DNA from: Steinernema hermaphroditum
Lineage: Eukaryota; Nematoda; Chromadorea; Rhabditida; Steinernematidae
Length of the DNA: 64,000 nucleotides
Assembly (NCBI GenBank): GCA_030435675.1
Contig: CM059625.1
Location: 7,688,001 to 7,752,000, forward strand
Direction of reading: 5' to 3'
In this document: positions 32,636 to 53,982 of the stretch, piece by piece
How the letters are laid out: every line of letters starts with the position of its first letter
Position numbering within the stretch: the first letter of the stretch is position 1
Translations under genes and position numbers: made by a program
The notes under the pieces: model-generated
What the model was told of the DNA's origin: nothing
What the model saw: only the letters and a program-made list of their open reading frames with translations
Databases searched by the model: none

Positions 32636-32641
32636 AATAAA
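32636..32641 (+). terminator. Poly(A) signal of apn-1
   Basis: AATAAA 94 bases after the apn-1 stop codon. Confidence 0.6.
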
Positions 32642-33971
32642 TCACTGTGACGTGATGGTGCGATGTATTTAGGCCAACGGGATTCCCACCTATTCTCATT
32701 GCATTCTCTTGTGCTTCAGCAAAGTGTGGGTATAAGGCGAATGTTCAGTGGGTGTTCCGTGCAGGTGTTCTTCTGCTATGTATTTTCAAGAGCAGCAATT
32801 AAGGGCGTCAGTACGCGGCAGATCATCCACGTTTTCTGCATCGTTTAAATTGTTACTAAGCACAAAAGAAAATATCTGAAGATTAGCCAGCTCTTGCGAT
32901 GTACAATGTGTTCGATCAATGATTCTCGCTAATACCTTAAAAGTCGACCGAGTCGTACCTTTGTGCCTTCGCATTTCGGTTTTCTTCTGAACCGTGTATT
33001 GGGCAACGATTCTGTTTGAGAATGAGAACGCCTCGCATAAGTGGCAAACATCGCCTGCGCATAATATCGTCCACCGTTTAGAACTAACAACCCTTATTTG
33101 TACACACGGCCAATGTCCACCAAAGTCATATACGCCAAAGACAGTTTCCCTCATTCTTTTTCTCACTGTTATTGATAGTACTCTCCGTGTAATTCGCATT
33201 CGATTTCATGCAAAAGCAAGTGCATAAATAGGCAAAGTTGAGCTGACCCAAGCGTGCTTAAATGTTGCCGGGTTCATCTGGTCCTTTGGAGGTGAAAATC
33301 AGTTATGTAACTATCTAAACAAATCATCAATCCTTTTATATTACAAATGAATAATGGCGCAGTGCCGGTGGCCTCGAAAGTAGTTCATGTATGACAAATC
33401 CTTTCCACCCAAATCGCTTATGGGCTCAAATCCTTTGGATCGCGATTAGTGTGACTAGCCGACAACGAAACGATCTGTCAGTTTGTGGTTTCTTCCACAG
33501 CACTGCCGCTGCTATTGTAACTACCATAGTTTCGTCTTATACTGAAAGACACCTTTGAACTATCGAGAATGACGACACTGTTTAGAAGTTCCCAAAAACA
33601 GGTCTGTACGTTTTCCTCAATCTCTTTGTTGAACCTCCTAATTAGATTTCGTCGAGTGCCAAACCAAAGTCTAAGCGTTCAAGGTCAATGTTCTTTAATC
33701 AGAGACCTTGCAATTACAGTACTGTTGCGAAAAAAAGTTCCATTACATATTAAGAAAGTTGAAAAGGTAAAAAAAAGAATATCGCTTCTTTCTTTTTGTT
33801 TGTCAGGGTTAAGCTGTAAGCTCTGCTGTTAAATTGGTATCTTTCTTGATATAAGTTAGAAAAACGTTTTCCTTTGCGTAAAGGGACTGTTTATTCTCTG
33901 TTTTGAGAGTGGCCGGATCGTTCATCACACTGCCGTTCGTTTGTGAACGCCTGCAGCTGGTTTTAACGATG

Positions 33972-34231
33972 ACCGATCTCGAGAAGTGTTGTCAAACACG
34001 AAAACGAGCCGGTTACGCAGAGTTACGACGATGTTCAGCCGATCCACAATAACTGTGAGATGGACGACGTGGCTCTTGAGAGGCCGCGCTCGCACCGATT
34101 TCATCTGTCGGTCCACTGTCCGGCTGCGCACACCTTCGAAATCTTGCGAGAGAAAGAGATTGCAAAGAAAGCAGAAAAAGAAGTCAAAGAGTGGTTGGTT
34201 TCGAAAACAGATCGGGCCAATAAGAGAAGAT
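33972..34231 (+). CDS. Possible 3'-terminal coding exon, unrecognised
   Basis: A frame open from about 33972 to a TAA at 34229-34231 ends in a charged, lysine-rich run (EILREKEIAKKAEKEVKEW, then DRANKRR). Its only ATG lies at about 34058. Composition looks more protein-like than the other frames here, and a CTGCAG acceptor-like site lies just upstream near 33957. No homologue comes to mind, and upstream exons were not found. It may be chance. Confidence 0.2.
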
Positions 34232-36122
34232 AAATCCCTCTGAGCGCGAGTGTCTCAACGCGTCGTGAGCGCTCAAACGAGTTGAAGCTGTCGAATTTTT
34301 GCGCTCCCATTCTACAGTCAACTGTCACAATTGTCTCTCGCAAAACAGATCTTGCTTCGGACGCATTTAGGCTTACCAGCGAAGGCAGAAGCCGACCTCT
34401 TGCCACACTGCTGGGATCTAAGGTGTCGTGAATCTGTTCGACACTTATTACGCGTGTTCTAAAATCGTTGAGGGGTCAACTTCGACCCTTGTGGCTGTGT
34501 CGGAATCGAATTCTCCGCGAGGGAGCGCCCTCATGCGCGCGGTCGGTGCTGGTTTCTCCATGTAGGGGCGCTGTTTGCGGGTGAGGAGGGAAGTTTTTGG
34601 AGGAACACCAACACAGAACTAGTTTGATTATGGTATTTGGAATCATGGAATCATGCATTTGTGGAGGGAGGGCGAGAAGGAAAGGGGGTGGCGACTCGCA
34701 AAGAAAGAGTCGGTATTTTATTCCGGCGCCTACCCTCATTTTTGTTTATTTCGTTCCAGGCAGATCGTTTTTAGTGATCGTCTCTGCTTCAGTGCGTTTC
34801 AGTTCGTCCAAAACAGTTCAAACGCTGAACCGCGGTTTATTTAATTTTTTTGAACGATTTGAATTGCCCAAAGGTGAAGTCGTTTATTGTTTACCTACAG
34901 TAGCCTGAAGCTAAATGAGCGAGAATGACCAGGGGCCAAACGCGGTTCTGTTTGAGCAGCCGGCTTGCATCGCATGAATCTGTTCCCGGTCACTATCTGG
35001 ACATTTGAGTCCCCTCATTCATATCCACTGTGTTTGTGTATTTCTCGCGTTCGGGTACCTTCCCAGAGGGAGGTCATTCGCACGGCGTCGGTTTGTCTAA
35101 AGCGATTTTATCTAAACGGTTATTTATTACGATTTCATTATCCATATGGACCTTAAAGTCCTCTGATTGTCATTAGATGCACAAAATGAATGAATTGTGG
35201 TAGGTATTAAAGCCATAAACGATTAGAGCGCGCCGAATAAGGGCAATCTTTGATTGTGTTCGTTGTGCATATGGTGACGACCTCACCATCGCTCACGCTC
35301 TGATTCTGTATTTGGTGCAAGGCTGAGAGAGACTGCGCATGGATTTCGATGAGACCCGAAAACCTGTTTTATCGGCCGTTAATTGTGGCGGATATTCAGT
35401 TTTTCGGTTACCTCTTTCAACTACAAAAGATGTCACTTTTGACTAGTGGGCGCGGCACAGATTTGTTTTGTTTTCCCTTTCCAGCACAAAGCAACTTCTT
35501 CTTGTTACCAATCAAATAAATTGCACCGTAGCCCGTTTACTTCACGCGAACACAAATTGTTCTGCTCTCCAGCTCTCCATCCACATTATTTGAACTACCA
35601 TACTCTGGCGTAGATCTTTGGCCTGCAGCAACTTCACGTTCGAAAAACGAAGTTATTCGGATCAGATCGCGGGATCGCAACAGCGAACCAGTTTGGCGCA
35701 TCTCAATGTGGAGTGACTCATGTCACGATCAGCCGAGTATTGTCGCCAGCTTAAGTTTTCGTCCTTGGTCATACTGTAAATGTAGTAGGAATCGACGTAT
35801 TCTGCTGGATAATCGAGTTTCCACAGAGCGCTTTCTTCCAAGAACCACCTTCTCTGCTTGGATCTGTTGTGTTTTCTTAGATTCAGACGAATCACGGCTG
35901 CCGGTCGTTCGTTTTTTAAGTCAACAAAGTGAGGTTGTCAATCTGGAGGGGGAGATGACGCGACGTTTATTTGTCTCCAAGGGAGACTGTTTGCGCAAGT
36001 AATCGTTCTCGAGTTCCAGGCCCTCTTTGCATCGGCTCACTTTTTGTTTCGTCCCGATCACTCATCGACCTCGGTCCTCTTATATTTGTCATTGGGTCTC
36101 GTTTTAGGTTCACACACCAACA

Positions 36123-38740
36123 ATGAAGGTATTTACGGTCGGCCTGGACCAGAAGCCACCTATGGAGAAGCAGCCAGAGGGCCCGGCTGAAGTCGTGTCC
36201 GTCGCTCCCGGGACTCCTCCGCCGATCTACCCGAGCGATCTTGTTCGCAGAAAGAAGCCCTATAAGAGCATTTTGCTTTGCATGCTCGGAGTCTTCTTAC
36301 TCATGCTCTTCGTCCTCACCTTGTCCGAGATGGCCTATAACAGAGAACGAGACCAAAATTTCCTTCGACTCCGCTGGGCCGAACTGAAACATCGAATGGG
36401 GTACTATGACAGCTATAATAACGGAATCGCCGACAGACTCTCTGCCCATCGCATGTGAGTGAACCGCAGAAATAAGACAACCTAATGAACACGTTCAGTC
36501 GGCCAGTGGAAGCATTCAACCAGGTGGACTCGACGACTCCCACCACGACTTCAACGGAGGCTCCCACCACAAAAGTCCCCGAAGTAGATCCCTCTAACGA
36601 TGATGAACCTTCAAGCATGGTAAACTTAACTATATCTGTCGTTAAGCGCTGACCTTTTGCTTTCTCAAAGGCCATTCGGTGCCTACTGTAGCTTCTTTTT
36701 TCTCGTTAAAGTCACCTAAATTTAGGATGCTCGACTTGGATTCTTGCGGTCGATCCTTTCGAAGATCAAGGAGAAAGCAGAAGAACTTGGAATGGACGGA
36801 ACGATGCAGGTCTCTCTCATTCAAGTGGAGCCGGAAGGAATGACTCAAAACGTGAGCTTCACATTGGCTTCTTTTGTGAAACGCGCGCCTCTCTAGAACG
36901 AATTTTTCAAGGATGGCTTTGGAGAGGTCGCCCATCCTAACTTCCTTCACAACAATGACGCCACTGAGCATGAAGAACGTCCCATGTTTGGTCCTTGGAT
37001 TACGGAATCCGCATACGGTCGCAATGCTGAATTCCCAGATATGTTGTAAGTGGAAAAGGACTCTACCTCCAAACATTCGGATTTTAAGCAATCAGCAATC
37101 TCGTTCTGGATTCGGCGGCAACCAGGAGTGGAACCGCTTTGCACATCCCTTCGAGGGAGGTCACGATTTCGAGGGAAGACAACCAATGAGCCAGTTCATG
37201 GGAGAGGTCTATGGGCGTCGTTTCGGGCGCCTTTTGCAGGAGCTGCTCACTAGACGTATGAACAACTTCCAGGGCATGGTAGAGACGTCGATCCTCTTTA
37301 TGAATAAACCAGTTACTTTAGAGCCCTATCAATGAGAACGCACAGTTCGATCCACGTTTCGGTCAGCAGTTCTTCTGGCCCGGACCTTGGCAGCAGCAAG
37401 AGCAGCAACCCCAGTGGTGGTGGAACCAGCCCCAAGTGCAGGCTCAACCCCAATCCCAGCCTCAACAGTGGTGGCCACAGCAGCAGCCCTGGACGTTCGA
37501 CAGCCAGCAGCCCCAGAGACTTCAGAATCACCCCGAACAGCAGCAGCTTCCACCGATGATCGCCATGCCCCAAGAGAACCAATGGGGACAGCAGCAGCAG
37601 ATGCTCCAAGGAGTACCTCAGATTCATCAGGGCAACCAGATGTTTCAACAGCAAGCCCAGCAGCCGTCGGTCCTCCCATTCCAGGTGTTTGGACAACAGA
37701 ATTTCGGACAGCAAAATCAGCAATTGGCTAACCAGAACCAGAACCAGCAGCAGCAATCGCAGTCATCTTTCCTTCAGGTACTCAGCTTTTAGAACAGTGT
37801 GACAAACCTAGCCATACAGGTGCCTTTCATCAACCCGGCCGAGAACATTCAGATCGACCCACCTCAGCAGCAGAAACCAACGAACGAGGAGTGGAAGCCT
37901 TGGGGACAGGAAGCTCGCGCCTGGACTCACCAGAACGCCGACCAGAGCGCCGACCAGAGCGTTCCCCAGGCTCCACAGATCCAACCGGAAGTCAGTGCGT
38001 GGCAGGTCCCTCAGAGCCAACCCTCTCTCGAACCATCGGTAATTTTCAAAACTGTGATTTCTTTTGAGCGGTGATACAAAGCCCATGGGTGGTGTGCATG
38101 TTCTCCTCCTCGCTTCCCAGAACTCTCCTCTTTCGGAATCTGTTGGTTCCTCACAAATGCACTTCCTTATAGTCGGAATTCAAGATGCCTTCATTCCAAG
38201 AATTTCCGGAAGTGTCTTCCGAATCGGCCGTCCCTAGTGTAGAGACGGATTCGAACAGCGACTCTCCAAGTGAGCCTGTCGAACCGTTTACGGACACAGA
38301 CGCTCTCGCTCGTCAGTTAGACGAGAACAGTATAAACGACGAGAACATGCACACCATCGCACCTGAGGCGGAACTGACTGAAGACAAAAAGGACCAGTCG
38401 GTCCCTTCGGACTCGGGAAAGCCGGAGACCGATGACTCCGAGTCGCATTTAAACACATTACCAGAACTCGAACTTCAGGCCCCGTTCGATGCGTCTAGTG
38501 GCAATCTCCACGCCTTGAACGATGCCATCCTCCCGAAGACGAGCGACGACTCGAACAATTTCAAAGTACTTATTCGCCTTTGATCTCTGTTGGTAATTGA
38601 TTCTCGTTGAGATCGACTTCCCGGCCGTAAAGTTCCCCGTGAACGACGAATTGAACCAGCAAAATCAGATGAACCCACACATCGACCCTCGTTTCTTCCA
38701 GATCGACGAGCCTCAAGCCGACCAGTCGGAGTCGATCTAA
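36123..38740 (+). CDS. Glutamine-rich type II membrane protein, function unknown
   Basis: Nine exons in consistent phase give 699 residues: 36123-36454, 36499-36619, 36726-36851, 36897-37045, 37089-37278, 37337-37777, 37820-38038, 38173-38565 and 38612-38740. Residues 1-45 are proline-rich and end in RRKK. A hydrophobic helix at about 49-69 follows, so the N-terminus should be cytoplasmic and the rest outside or lumenal. After the helix come a Thr/Pro stalk, a segment with LGFLRSILSKIKEKAEELGM, an aromatic/Gly stretch, and a long Gln-rich region with Trp repeats (FFWPGPWQQQEQQPQWWW). The acidic Ser-rich tail ends with QADQSESI. No Gly-X-Y collagen repeat and no catalytic domain is present. 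I do not recognise the family. A GTTTTAG acceptor ends 15 bases before the ATG. Confidence 0.8.
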
Positions 38741-39461
38741 TCAAGGCGGCTATTTATTCTTAACCTGGCATGTAGACTTCGTCCACCGACAATCCACCTT
38801 TTGTAGTTATCGTGTATATACCTTCGATGTGAATATTTGTACTTGAGACCAACCGTCGAACACGTGTCACACAGTAATACGTTTGGCCGCAAGACCAAGA
38901 GAACTCAAGAAGGTTGGTTCTCGTTCTCGGCTGTGCGCGGAATGACTTAGTTTCCGTAATAAATTCACTAATTGAAAGAGATCCACGACAAGGCCATCAG
39001 AAGGCATGGACTCGGCACTAATTCGTAGAAGCTTCTGAGACTTAGCGCAGCGTATCCATTTGTGTTCCCATGTTTCACCAAAGACTGGCATAGATATTAT
39101 TATGATTTATCAATTTTTAGTTGTTATGATTGAAGATAATTTAGTTGACAATAAATACAGACAATCTCACCAACATCATGAGCGATTCGATCATAAATGC
39201 CGATGTCAGTACAATATAACCTGCTAGAGAATAAAAACAACCCTGTAACGAGAAAAGCAGTTCGATTTGAAATGAAGACGTGGGCTATGAAAATAAGCTC
39301 GTATTAAAATGAGGTCGAGTGATTTGTTGCAGACAGAAGTTTGGACTAGTTTGAGGGAACTTAAAAGGGGCAGGAATCGGAGGAAGTGGAAACAGCTGGC
39401 TATGTACATGTGAATGAAGGAATACCCGCTTCGGAGAAAGACTACATAGGAGGCGAATAGT
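38741..39461. other. Convergent 3' region between the glutamine-rich gene and cam-1
   Basis: About 0.7 kb between the ends of two converging genes. AATAAA motifs on the plus strand occur at about 38958 and 39150 and may serve the glutamine-rich gene. No gene was recognised. Confidence 0.5.
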
Positions 39462-48182
<8,721 letters not shown>

Positions 48183-51100
48183 ATCCTGGGAACAATCACC
48201 GAAGGCAATTTGTTCATTCAGAAACACCGACAGAAGGTCGTGCGTGCCGTGGCCGCGCGAACAGCCGGTGGCCCACTCCATTCAACTCGATGAGTCTCGT
48301 TAACGCCCTTTCAGAGCACGCCAATTATAGAGAACTCTCGGAAACCCTTAGTACTCGCGCGCAGCATGCCCAACCTGCGACGGGCGCGTTCAGAATTATT
48401 TATCAGCGCAACTCATGCTCCATTGCCCTTAGCCGTCCCCACAGAGTAATTGAAGTCCGACTTCAGATGCCGTTAAAATAAAATAATTGCCGAAAGCCAC
48501 ATCGAAGAATTTGTATCTGCAGGCTGGAAAAGAAATACTCTTTTGTTCGGTAAGAAAACGCTATTGGCAACGGCAATCATTTTTTCAAGCAGATCTTAGA
48601 TGGTTTTTAGATTTCATTTCAAATTCTATTTATCAATGCCTTAAAATTTTTTATACCGTAATTCGAGGCCAATCGTTTCACATGGGAACCGGCAAAACAA
48701 AAAAAAAACGAATATCCCCTCTGCTCCGAGTACATTTGGCTACAAATGCAAATTGTTCGGTGCTCACTTGTGCATATCTTGTTATTTCGTATTTTCATAT
48801 CATCTCGAGGGTCGGGCAGAAAAAAAGCGACACGCACATTCGAAAGCCGGCGACTTCATCGCGTATTCATCCCGTCGTCGACTGACCCTAATGCCATCCG
48901 AATTAATTTATTTTCATCAGACATACATTAAGCAGCAGCAGAATTTCTGCAGCGCGTCCCTCATCAAATAAAATTCCGCAAAGGAGCTCTGTATTTGAAT
49001 AAAAAATCGATGATGAAAAAAGAACCTCGGGAGCTGCACATAAGGAATTTATTAGAGACGTGCGGAGCGTGAGCGTTAAGCACCTAACGGCCGACAATTC
49101 CAGGCTGACCTGAGTATCCTTAACAACGTGACAACGCATGGCTCTGCCGCCAAAGAGAATTTGGATTAATGAATTCCAAGTGACTCTCGAAAAAGGAAAA
49201 TATAAACAATCGGCGAAAGAGGAGGGGCACGGACACGTCTGTACACGTAAAGGCGCGCGCAAGATCGCGATGAGGGATGTCGACGGCACGACGAATTCGC
49301 AAAAAGAGACTTCGCTTAAAGCGCTTTTAGTGGTAATAAAGTTTCGACAACGTCCCGATGAAATTATTCCTTTTTGACTTTTGGAAAGCGTGCGGATGTT
49401 GGGATTTATGGGGAGAGGAGTGTGGCACTCGAAGCCGACTTCGCGGAGGGGAAGGAAGCTCGATGGCAGCGTCGCTAATATTCGGTAATAACTGGCCTGC
49501 GGTGGAGGCCTGCGCGAGACAAGTGAACCCGGAGGCGATGATGTGCCAAAGAGGACAAAACGCCGAAATGAGTCTGACAACAGTGAAGGCGCCGTGCTCG
49601 ACCAACGGAGCAATCATACAAATGCGTCGTAGCTGTAATAGAATTAATGCAGTCATAATTATTGCTCGCAGAAATCGAATTTTCTCCGGTTAAAGGTCGA
49701 AGGCGCACAGGCGATCTGTAGAATCCGGCCAAAGGGACGGACGGTGGGTATCGGCCGCTTTGAAGTGCGCATCGCCGAGTTAGGTCGGATCGGAGGCGCC
49801 AGTACTGCGAAGGCATTAGTGTGCGCGATTATCCCTTAATTGCTGTCGACAAATTGCAATTAGACAGGTGAGTGTGTTGCGGAAACACCGTACATTAGAG
49901 CAGCGGGAGTTCGACGAGGCGGAACGGTTAGGGCGAGACGCGCGGCCCTTTGGATTAGGGAAGCTAATCCGCAAGGAGAGGCCCGACAACTGGATTACAG
50001 GTACCAGATGAGCGCAAGCTGCCTTCGAGGCGCAGCGTTTCCTGATCTCTGAAAGCGGCGGCTAATGTGCGTTGTGAAGCGAAGATTGTATTTCCATTCG
50101 ACCAGATTGGATTTCACCTTTCCAAGGAGTCGAAACGAAGATGACAGCTTTACACAGTGTTTTCGACCACAATAACTATTTTCATCTGTTTTGCTTACCG
50201 AAGCTGCACTCTTCTTTGAGCTTTTTTTCTGAGATTACGTTGCTAAAAGGTTAGCACCAGGAGACGCGAGCAATGCAGCAGGTTAGATAAAAGTGACAAA
50301 GAACTTCGCAACACCGATTCATCTCATGACCCTACACGGTGATCCACGTAAAACGGCAATATCTGGGCACGCCTAAAATTGCTTCGTTATGTTTAGAATC
50401 GAATCGTATTCAGTAGAGTTCGAGTGACATGCGTCAGTTGTGGTTTGCGACATCATCATTTTGATTGACAACGAGAGTGCTTAACAGCGAATATATTCGA
50501 CGATCAAACTTCTTCTCTTCTTTTTTCCCTCCAATAGCGCTTTTTCGATGTTTCTTCGTTGCGATCTGACGACTAATGTTGCGAGATACGGTTTCTACTT
50601 CTGCCCTCACTCAGATGCTCCTCCTTTCGCATCGGTAGAAGGGACATGGGAAAAGAAATATCCCACTGACATATGTCGGTTTTTCCGATATTAGTCAAAG
50701 CCATTTCCTTTTACTACACATTTAGGTGGGCTTTTAGAACTTGCTACTCTAAGGGCATGGTGTAAAATAGTCTCATTCAGTACTTTTTCTGCTTTCCTAT
50801 ACCAGAATAAAAATAGAAAAAAATAACGGAATGGGCGGGAGGAGGAGTCGCAGGCGACAGACGCGTCCACTCAAATGCTAATTAGAACAGCTATAAAAAC
50901 GGCATTACGAAAGACGAATGTTGCGGTCAGCGACGTCCACCTTCCGCTGACAATTGTCTTATGCTAATGAGCGTCAAAGGCGTCAACGACAAAAGCACCT
51001 TTCAGTTCGGAGATGCGACCCTCGGAGAGCGAAAGAAGCGGACGGAAGGGACGAAGTGTGAATGCGAAGGTGTGCAAGAGGTTACTTTCCGCGCGGTTGG

Positions 51101-52647
51101 CCAATAGGAAGCCAATTATTTCGCGCCGTCCATTGTTATGGGGAATGTCGCCTCTTTTGTCATTTGGGACGTTTGTTTGACCCAAACGCGGTAGTCGGCC
51201 AGTAGTCGAGCGAGTTGTCCCGTTGTGCAACGTAAACAGCATGTGCGAACATGTACGGGCCAATAGGAAGCACGGCTAATGCGGGGCACTCGCACCTAAG
51301 AAAGGTACTAATTTCGGCATCAGGAGGAAAGATTGCTTCCAAATGTCCAACTGGCGACTCATTATAAGTGCTTTAAGCAAATATTGTAAAACAGAGACGC
51401 GCGCAGGGGGAACGGATCGAAATGAGAGGATACGAGTAGCTCCGGTAACGCTGTCACCGATATTTGTTTTTGTTCGGGCGGCCGACAACCGAGAATCACT
51501 TGCAAACAAGATCTCCCACTCAAGGTTTGAGGCACAGTGTTTCTTCAAACACTCCATTTAGCTGTATGCGAAGGGAGCCACTTTCAAAACACTTCCGAGA
51601 CAAAAAAGAAGATCACAGCGATAAATGCTCTGAGAGAAATATGTAAATAAAATTTGCTATGCAGGAAGGCTCATTGCAGATTCAGCTCTCGATCTCAGCT
51701 GACCACTCGACGAGAGGAGACTAATAAGGGAACAGAAAATGTCTTCTCAGATAACACTTAATCCATTTCGTAGCACAAGGGTGACCTCTCAGCCGCGTTT
51801 TCTTCAACAAGATTACCGTAAACAAAACGACTTACCCATCATGCTGTGCTCTGGATAATCGCTTCAGGGGCTTGTCCGTTTTGTGGAGCGCGAAAATTCA
51901 TCGACTTCGGGCGCTCATTAATCCGAGAGATCTGTAGTTAGCATGACACAATTAGCGGCGGTGCAACAAGTCGCTTATTTTGCAAATGGTGCAACTTTTC
52001 TTTGCTCGATAGGCAATAAATCAGCGCGGCGAGTGGTTACACTGATGAAGACCAATGGGCGCCGCCGAAGGCGCAAGAGGGGACGACCGAGGGTTCCTGT
52101 CACCTTTTTCTTCGCGCTTACCGTCTCCACGAGGCGACCGTCAGGGGGCGGAAACTCTGCTCGCTGCAGCAAAGGTGCGCGAGAGACGCCGGTTTCGGCA
52201 TGTCGTGCGTCGAGTTGGTTCGCCTTTCGTGGCGACAGACTCCGCGCCCGAGGAACGCGCAAGTGGAGGCGAATCGGCGAATATGATTTGCCGGCGAAGG
52301 TTATCCATCATTACGTGACCACTGACAAGTGCGAAGATGTATAGTGACAAGTGAATGGTCTCATGCCCATGCGCTCTGATTCTAATAGGCACTTAGTGAA
52401 ACCGGCAATTATATGTGTTGAGGAGAGCAAAAATGCTACATTTGACTCTGTTAATGCGACGCCCCTAGCTAAGTGTTGGTCTCGCTGGTAGAGACGTTCT
52501 CCAGAGGAATTAATTCTAAGATCGGAAAATGAGCATTTGGACGCCGAAAGAGATACGAAATGTTGTCATGGCGACAGCCTACACACATGTCGCCAACCGA
52601 AATTTCGTATGCGTACCCTAATCTGCCCCCATTGAGCACATTTAACC
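48183..52647. other. 4.5-kb divergent intergenic region between cam-1 and aquaporin
   Basis: The longest gene-free stretch in the window. ATTA/TAAT homeodomain-type cores are frequent, for example around 49340-49370, 49640-49665 and 49835-49870. No coding gene, tRNA or rRNA was recognised. It is presumably the upstream regulatory DNA of cam-1 and the aquaporin gene. Confidence 0.5.
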
Positions 52648-53695
52648 ATGCAGGCCCATGTCGCCCGTCTGCGTTTTGGCTCCGACCGACTCCATCCCGA
52701 GGCGCCGTCCTCTTCTCGGGATTCGGGCCAGATCGGAGCCCGAGACAGGAATCCGGCCTCTCTTGACGACTTCGATCGCTCAGTGACGGCTCTGAACCCG
52801 AAGACTTCCAGCATCATCGAGTTCATCAGCATCCCTTTCTCCGAGTTTATCGCCACTTTCCTCTTCACCTTCCTCAGTGAGTGTCTAGACGCGAATCAGT
52901 TTATCGTTCTCCGCAGGTAACTTGCTTGGCGTCGCGAACGAAGTTCCTCTGTTGTCGATAAGCCTGTTTGAAGGACTTCTCCTCTACATGCTTTCGATAA
53001 TATTTGGTCCCAGAAGTGGGGCGCACGTGAATCCAGGTACAGCCCCTTTCCGACGCTCAAATAACTAATAACAAATGGTTATGAATTCAAGCGCTGACCC
53101 TAAGCTGCTTTATGATGGGCCAATGTCGTTTAATTCTGGGCATTTCAATGATATTCATGCAGTGCTTCGGCGCCTTCTTCGGGGCGCTTCTGACGCGAGC
53201 TGTTCTCAGCTCACCCTCCTTCACCGACGTACTTCATGTTGCCAGAATCTTGAAACGCGAACGCAAAGGTTCACTGACAGACGATTTGCTCTTCATGGCT
53301 TCAAACAACGCTGAGGTATGTGTTCAGTCGGTCGTTTCCACTTCAGTAGATGCACCTTTAGGATTTTTTCCTCGAGTCAGTCTTGTCCGTGATGTACATC
53401 CTCGCCTACATTGTGCCAATGAGCACTTCCTCGAATGGCTATGCCACAGCTAGTTCAACTGCCATCGCAAAGGTATCACATCCCTATCTCGTTGTGGAAA
53501 CACCTCTGTTATCAGGCGCTGACCGCGTTCATCGGCTACCGTACCCTCGGTCAATCAACAAACATTGCGCGAATGCTGGCTAACAATGTAATGATCTCTA
53601 TATTTGCCCTGGATGACAGCAACTGGGCAGTTTTTTATCTCTACCTCCTCGCGGGCGTCCTGGCCTCCTTCGCCGCTGTAGTCATTGCAAAGTAA
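52648..53695 (+). CDS. Aquaporin-family channel with altered second NPA motif
   Basis: Five exons (52648-52876, 52917-53036, 53092-53315, 53362-53472, 53516-53695) give 287 residues. A stop codon lies in frame upstream of the ATG. After a hydrophilic N-terminus of about 55 residues come the membrane helices (FSEFIATFLFTFLSNLLGVA ...). The first NPA motif is intact in GAHVNPALTLS, and later helices include MQCFGAFFGALL and VMYILAYIVPM. Where the second NPA is expected the sequence reads GQSTNIARML, so Pro is replaced by Ile. Channels with altered NPA motifs are the unorthodox, AQP11/12-like type, also known in C. elegans (aqp-9 to aqp-11 group). Substrate cannot be told from sequence. The gene converges on the latrophilin gene, 287 bases away. 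Confidence 0.88.
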
Positions 53696-53982
53696 GTTCA
53701 TTCTTATCTACAGTGTCAGTGTGAAAAATGGACATGAGGCCCTGTGACACTTTGAGTAGATCAAAGCAGATCGTTATGGCTCCCTGTTCTCCAGGCATTA
53801 TCGGTTTTTACCGTACACATGTGACATTTAATGCAATACAGATTGTTTCAGACTAATCACCTTCACAGAACAGCCGAGGAATTACGACTAATTTTATCGA
53901 ATCAACCTGCCGCTAGATGTACAACTTTATTGTGACGCTGTCTTTACCCGTACGGACTCGCTATGGCACATAAGAAAAGCTA

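Larger units (their letters stand above)
32542..36122. other. 3.6-kb gap between apn-1 and the glutamine-rich gene
   Basis: No gene that I recognise. The sequence before about 33.9 kb looks like the AT-richer left half of the window; after it the texture is richer in G+C. One possible coding exon is listed separately (33972-34231). The last bases before 36123 hold a GTTTTAG acceptor (ends 36107) for the next gene. Confidence 0.45.

Noticed and set aside
34597..34908. 103-codon plus-strand frame before the glutamine-rich gene
   Set aside because: Composition is that of non-coding DNA and nothing in it resembles a known domain.
37313..37756. 147-codon leucine-rich frame on the minus strand
   Set aside because: It is the antisense shadow of the glutamine codons of the plus-strand gene.
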